A stretch of DNA of 8,987 nucleotides from Candidatus Omnitrophota bacterium (GTDB lineage Bacteria > Omnitrophota > Gorgyraeia > Gygaellales > Profunditerraquicolaceae), in NCBI GenBank assembly GCA_023229385.1, contig JALNZI010000053.1, forward strand, positions 1 to 8,987. The letters run 5' to 3'. Position numbers and translations under genes: made by a program. Shown piece after piece: positions 6,098 to 8,987 of the stretch (positions within the stretch are counted from its first letter, which is position 1; each line of letters begins with the position of its first letter). The notes beneath the pieces were generated by a model that was not told where the DNA came from, made no database searches, and was given only the letters and a program-made list of their open reading frames with translations.

Positions 6098-7421
6098 AAT
6101 CGAGACAGCTTTTAAAGAACTGCTTACTTGTCTTCAGACTGCCAAGATGTATGGAACAACGCATCCTATGTTCCAGAAGTCTTTGGATAAGGCATACGCG
6201 GCTTTTGAGGATGCCTTAAGTGACCGGCAGGATATAGTTATCGGTATTGTAGGGGAGGAATTGGCCTGTGAAAAAGAGATTTTCTTTGATTTAGGAAAGC
6301 TTCTTAAACCGGCGATTTTGTATTTAAAAGAGCGGAATATCGAGAGGCTCGCTTTTTACCGCGGATTGGGTAAAGAGGAATTGGGTAAATTTGTGGAGGT
6401 TATCAGCAGGCCCAAAGAAGACTTTAAGATAGAACCACAACAACTTTTGGAGTTGGCCGGGATTGGAAATATAAGCATCGGTAAGCTTAAGGTTACTGAA
6501 AAACAGGATAAAGTGGAATTGAGAACTAACCTGCTTAGCCTCTATGATTTTTCTATGGACAAGGTTACCCAGGTTGTATCCAGCGTACTTAACCTTGAGA
6601 AGATTGATCCGCGGGTGCTCAAACTTTCCTTGAATAATATTATTGATGGTTTAAGCATACAACGCCAGGAGTTATTAAAGTTAGCTACCATGAAAAGGTA
6701 TGATGTGGAAGCTTATGTACATATGCTTAATGTGGCGATTTTTGCCATGTATTTTTCTTCACGCCTGGGTTTTGAGAAGAGCGAGGTACTGGATATCGGT
6801 ATTGCCGCTCTTTTTCATGATATCGGAAAACTGTATATTTCGCGCAAAACTTTGCATAAACCGGATAAGCTTAGCGAGCAGGAGTTTACTACTATTAAGA
6901 GCCATACGATTCTTGGCGCGGAGTTTATGTTTAAGTATATTGATACGTTAGGTATCTTGCCGGTGGTAGTGAGCTTTGAGCATCATTTGAAATACGATTC
7001 ATCAGGATATCCTCGTCTTCCTTTATTGAGAAAACAGCATATTGTTTCCGCGATAGTTGCTATTTGCGATGTTTATGACGCGCTTTCGCAAAGGAGAGGG
7101 TATAAACAGGATTATTCGCCTGACTTGGTTTATAGTATTATGTATAAGGATAAAGGGAGCGGTTTTGATCCTGTATTATTGGATAAATTCTTCCAATTTA
7201 TGGGGCTTTGGCCAGTTGGTTCAGTGGTTGCTTTAAGTGACGCAAGCATAGCGTTGGTCAGGGAGGAAAATGATACTGATATCCGGCGGCCAAAAATTGA
7301 AATAGTCTTTCCCGAAGATAAGCGCCGACTGGTTGATTTGCTCCAGGATAACAGTTTAAGTATTGAGCGTTATCTTAATCCCTGGAAAGAAGGTAAAGAA
7401 TATCTGATGCTTGGCCAGTAG
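6087..7421 (+). CDS. HD-GYP domain protein, probable cyclic-di-GMP phosphodiesterase
   Basis: The 444-aa protein has three parts. Residues 1-140 are the domain shared with the upstream protein (Y22-x3-H26-P27-x-F29-x-K31-S32; KERNIERLAFYRGLGKEEL at 81-99). Residues about 145-200 are a helical linker. Residues about 205-395 are an HD-GYP domain: H212, H244-D245 in FHDIGK, H273, H299-H300, then G307-Y308-P309, and D328 in CDVYDAL. All expected metal-binding positions are present, so it is likely active. The GYP motif reads DSSGYP where DGSGYP is common. The C-terminal LWPVGSVVAL segment is typical of these proteins. HD-GYP enzymes hydrolyse cyclic-di-GMP to GMP or pGpG; other cyclic dinucleotides are possible. 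There are no membrane segments or receiver domain, so input probably comes through the N-terminal domain. Ribosome binding site AAAGGAG (6076-6082) lies 4 nt from ATG, inside the upstream gene. Confidence 0.87.
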   Translation: MLVKIETAFKELLTCLQTAKMYGTTHPMFQKSLDKAYAAFEDALSDRQDIVIGIVGEELACEKEIFFDLGKLLKPAILYLKERNIERLAFYRGLGKEELGKFVEVISRPKEDFKIEPQQLLELAGIGNISIGKLKVTEKQDKVELRTNLLSLYDFSMDKVTQVVSSVLNLEKIDPRVLKLSLNNIIDGLSIQRQELLKLATMKRYDVEAYVHMLNVAIFAMYFSSRLGFEKSEVLDIGIAALFHDIGKLYISRKTLHKPDKLSEQEFTTIKSHTILGAEFMFKYIDTLGILPVVVSFEHHLKYDSSGYPRLPLLRKQHIVSAIVAICDVYDALSQRRGYKQDYSPDLVYSIMYKDKGSGFDPVLLDKFFQFMGLWPVGSVVALSDASIALVREENDTDIRRPKIEIVFPEDKRRLVDLLQDNSLSIERYLNPWKEGKEYLMLGQ

Positions 7422-7451
7422 TTTTATTAGTCCTGTCTCATAATAAAAAAA

Positions 7452-7479
7452 TTGACAATCTGATATAAAGTGTTAAAAT
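7452..7479 (+). promoter_or_regulatory. Sigma70-type promoter for carAB
   Basis: TTGACA (7452-7457) and TAAAAT (7474-7479) are separated by 16 bp. The predicted start is near 7486, only about 5 nt before the leader hairpin. It lies 30 bp after the stop of the HD-GYP gene, so carAB is probably its own unit. Confidence 0.72.
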
Positions 7480-7487
7480 AAGGAAAC

Positions 7488-7528
7488 AAAGGCGTTTAGC
7501 AGCCGAACTATCGGCACTAAACGCCTTT
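7488..7528 (+). terminator. Strong hairpin with T-run at the 5' end of the carA leader
   Basis: GGCGTTTAG (7491-7499) pairs with CTAAACGCC (7517-7525), extended by AAA/TTT (7488-7490 with 7526-7528). Inside it GCCGA (7502-7506) pairs with TCGGC (7511-7515) around an ACTA loop, with a small internal bulge. TTTTT follows at 7526-7530. This has all parts of an intrinsic terminator, yet it sits between the carA promoter and the carA ribosome binding site. It may end readthrough from the HD-GYP gene, attenuate carAB, or stabilise the carAB mRNA at its 5' end. Confidence 0.72.
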
Positions 7529-7547
7529 TTGCGTAAGGATGATAAAA

Positions 7548-8657
7548 ATGCAGGCATTTCTGGTGTTAGAGGACGGGACAGTATTTAAGGGCAGGTCATT
7601 CGGCTCAAGTGGTGAACGGACCGGCGAGGTGGTTTTTAATACCAGCATGTCCGGGTATCAGGAGATTATTACTGATCCTTCTTATAAGGGGCAGATCGTG
7701 GCCATGACTTATCCTTTAATGGGAAACTATGGGATTAATAAGGATGATGTTGAGAGCCGCAAGCCTTTCCTGGAAGGTTTTGTAGTAAAAGAGTACAGTA
7801 AGATTGCCAGTAACTGGGAAAAAGAACAGTCTTTAGGAGAATATTTAAAAGAAAATGATATTTTAGGTATCGAGGGTATTGATACCCGCAGGCTTACTTT
7901 ACATATAAGGGAAAAGGGGGCGATGAAGGCGGTTATCTCTACCCTGGATTCTGATGAGGCAAGCTTAATTGAAAAGGCTAGAAATTGCCGCGGGTTAGTC
8001 GGTATAGATTTAGTCAAAGAGGTTAGCATTCCGGAGAAATATAATTTTAGCCAGGTTAAAGGCGCTAAATATAAGGTTGTGGTTTTAGACTGCGGGTTAA
8101 AATACAATATATTAAGAGAGTTAGTGCGCAATAATTGTAATGTAACGGTAATGCCTGCGCAGTCAAGCTATGAGGAAATTCTTAAGATCAAGCCTGATGG
8201 TATATTGCTTTCTAATGGCCCGGGGGATCCGGCAGCCGTGGATTATCTGGTTAAAACAGTAGCCAGACTTATCGGCAAAATTCCCATCTTCGGGATTTGC
8301 CTTGGGCATCAGATTATCGGGCTTGCCTTAGGGGGTAAAACTTATAAACTTAAGTTCGGTCATCACGGTGCAAACCATCCGGTAAAAGACTTAAGGACCG
8401 GCAAGGTTTATATAACCAGCCAGAACCATGGTTTTTGCGTGGACATAGATTCATTGAACAAAAAAGATATTGAGTTAACCCATGTGAATTTGAATGACGG
8501 CACTTCCGAAGGTCTGCGTCATAAGAAGCTGCCGTTATTTTGCGTGCAATTTCATCCTGAGGCTTCTCCGGGTCCGCATGAGGCAGGTTATTTATTCAGC
8601 GAGTTTACAAAGTTAATCCAAAAATCAAAAAAACAAGAAACATTAAACCATGCCTAA
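7548..8657 (+). CDS. carA: Carbamoyl phosphate synthase small (glutaminase) subunit
   Basis: The 369-aa protein hydrolyses glutamine and channels ammonia to CarB to make carbamoyl phosphate for pyrimidine and arginine synthesis. The N-terminal domain (1 to about 150) has the family segments LVLEDGTVFKG and GEVVFNTSMSGYQEI. The C-terminal class I glutamine amidotransferase domain has LSNGPGDP (221-228), the nucleophile C251 in GICLGHQ, KFGHHGANHPVKD (269-281), and the triad partners H336 and E338 in FHPEASPGPHE. All catalytic residues are intact. An ATG at 7539 would add MIK, but it overlaps the Shine-Dalgarno AAGGA (7535-7539), which lies 8 nt before the ATG at 7548, so 7548 is chosen. The stop overlaps the carB start. 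Confidence 0.95.
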   Translation: MQAFLVLEDGTVFKGRSFGSSGERTGEVVFNTSMSGYQEIITDPSYKGQIVAMTYPLMGNYGINKDDVESRKPFLEGFVVKEYSKIASNWEKEQSLGEYLKENDILGIEGIDTRRLTLHIREKGAMKAVISTLDSDEASLIEKARNCRGLVGIDLVKEVSIPEKYNFSQVKGAKYKVVVLDCGLKYNILRELVRNNCNVTVMPAQSSYEEILKIKPDGILLSNGPGDPAAVDYLVKTVARLIGKIPIFGICLGHQIIGLALGGKTYKLKFGHHGANHPVKDLRTGKVYITSQNHGFCVDIDSLNKKDIELTHVNLNDGTSEGLRHKKLPLFCVQFHPEASPGPHEAGYLFSEFTKLIQKSKKQETLNHA

Positions 8658-8987
8658 GAGAAAAGACATTAAGAAAATATTAATTATCGGCTCCGGTCCG
8701 ATTGTTATCGGCCAGGCCTGCGAGTTTGATTATTCCGGAACCCAGGCGTGTAAGGTTTTAAAACAGGAAGGTTTTAAAATTGTCCTGGTAAATTCAAACC
8801 CGGCGACAATTATGACTGATCCTGAAATTGCCGATCGGACTTATATCGAGCCGATTAACGTCGAGACGGTAGAGAAGATTATTGCCAAAGAAAGGCCGGA
8901 TGCGCTTCTGCCTACCCTTGGCGGCCAAACCGCTTTAAATACCACTGTGGAGCTGGCGGAAAAAGGAATCTTAAAAAAATATAAGGT
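8650..8987 (+). CDS. carB: Carbamoyl phosphate synthase large subunit (partial, N-terminus)
   Basis: The first 112 codons are present and the gene runs off the window; the full family length is about 1070 aa. The start MPKRKDIKKILIIGSGPIVI matches the CarB N-terminus. Family segments GQACEFDYSGTQACK, NSNPATIMTDPEIAD and LPTLGGQTALN follow, which belong to the pre-ATP-grasp part of the first synthetase half. ATG 8650 overlaps the carA stop by 8 bp (8650-8657) and has no strong ribosome binding site, so translation is probably coupled to carA. Confidence 0.95.
   Translation, partial: MPKRKDIKKILIIGSGPIVIGQACEFDYSGTQACKVLKQEGFKIVLVNSNPATIMTDPEIADRTYIEPINVETVEKIIAKERPDALLPTLGGQTALNTTVELAEKGILKKYK

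Noticed and set aside
7539..7547. ATG at 7539 as the carA start
   Set aside because: It overlaps the Shine-Dalgarno sequence AAGGA; ATG 7548 has ideal 8-nt spacing. Only three residues are at stake.
7727..8131. Reverse-strand open frame of 134 codons inside carA
   Set aside because: It is an antisense shadow of a conserved housekeeping gene, with no ribosome binding site or family motif seen.
1..8987. CRISPR arrays, tRNA genes, insertion sequences, toxin-antitoxin pairs, phage genes
   Set aside because: No spaced direct repeats, cloverleaf with a T-loop motif, transposase motif or small paired genes were seen on either strand.

Overview
The window is about 9 kb of a bacterial chromosome with moderate to low GC. 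All complete genes lie on the + strand and share a similar base composition. The organism is probably an uncultured anaerobe or fermenter. It has an Nfn-type electron-bifurcating transhydrogenase, which needs low-potential ferredoxin, an E. coli-like NADP-dependent glutamate dehydrogenase, and standard carAB genes. The style of the two unfamiliar signalling genes reminds me of candidate phyla such as Omnitrophota, but that is an impression and not a demonstrated assignment.

Layout. (1) 1-96 holds the C-terminal end of an unidentified gene. (2) 97-356 has no gene. It carries two long imperfect hairpins, a good sigma70-type promoter and a terminator-like leader hairpin. (3) 357-2609 is nfnA-nfnB, separated by 3 bp. 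(4) 2608-2711 is a compact, multiply self-complementary leader before gdhA. (5) 2712-4049 is gdhA. (6) 4077-4120 is a perfect 18-bp inverted repeat, followed by a promoter whose predicted start point falls on the next gene's GTG codon. (7) 4175-7421 is an overlapping pair: a helical HEAT-like protein of 640 aa and an HD-GYP protein of 444 aa, which appear to share the same N-terminal domain. (8) 7452-7528 is a promoter followed at once by a strong hairpin and T-run. (9) 7548-8987 is carA overlapping carB, which runs off the window.

How the genes may work together. NfnAB would make NADPH from NADH plus reduced ferredoxin. GdhA would use NADPH to fix ammonium onto 2-oxoglutarate. CarAB consumes glutamine nitrogen to make carbamoyl phosphate for pyrimidines and arginine. 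The first and last parts therefore read as nitrogen and redox housekeeping. The middle pair looks like a signalling module probably tied to cyclic-di-GMP turnover and is the least described content here. The non-coding DNA is unusually structured: the regions before nfnA, gdhA and carA each hold stem-loops between a TTGACA element and the ribosome binding site or start.

I found no tRNA, rRNA, CRISPR array, insertion sequence or sign of a phage or plasmid.
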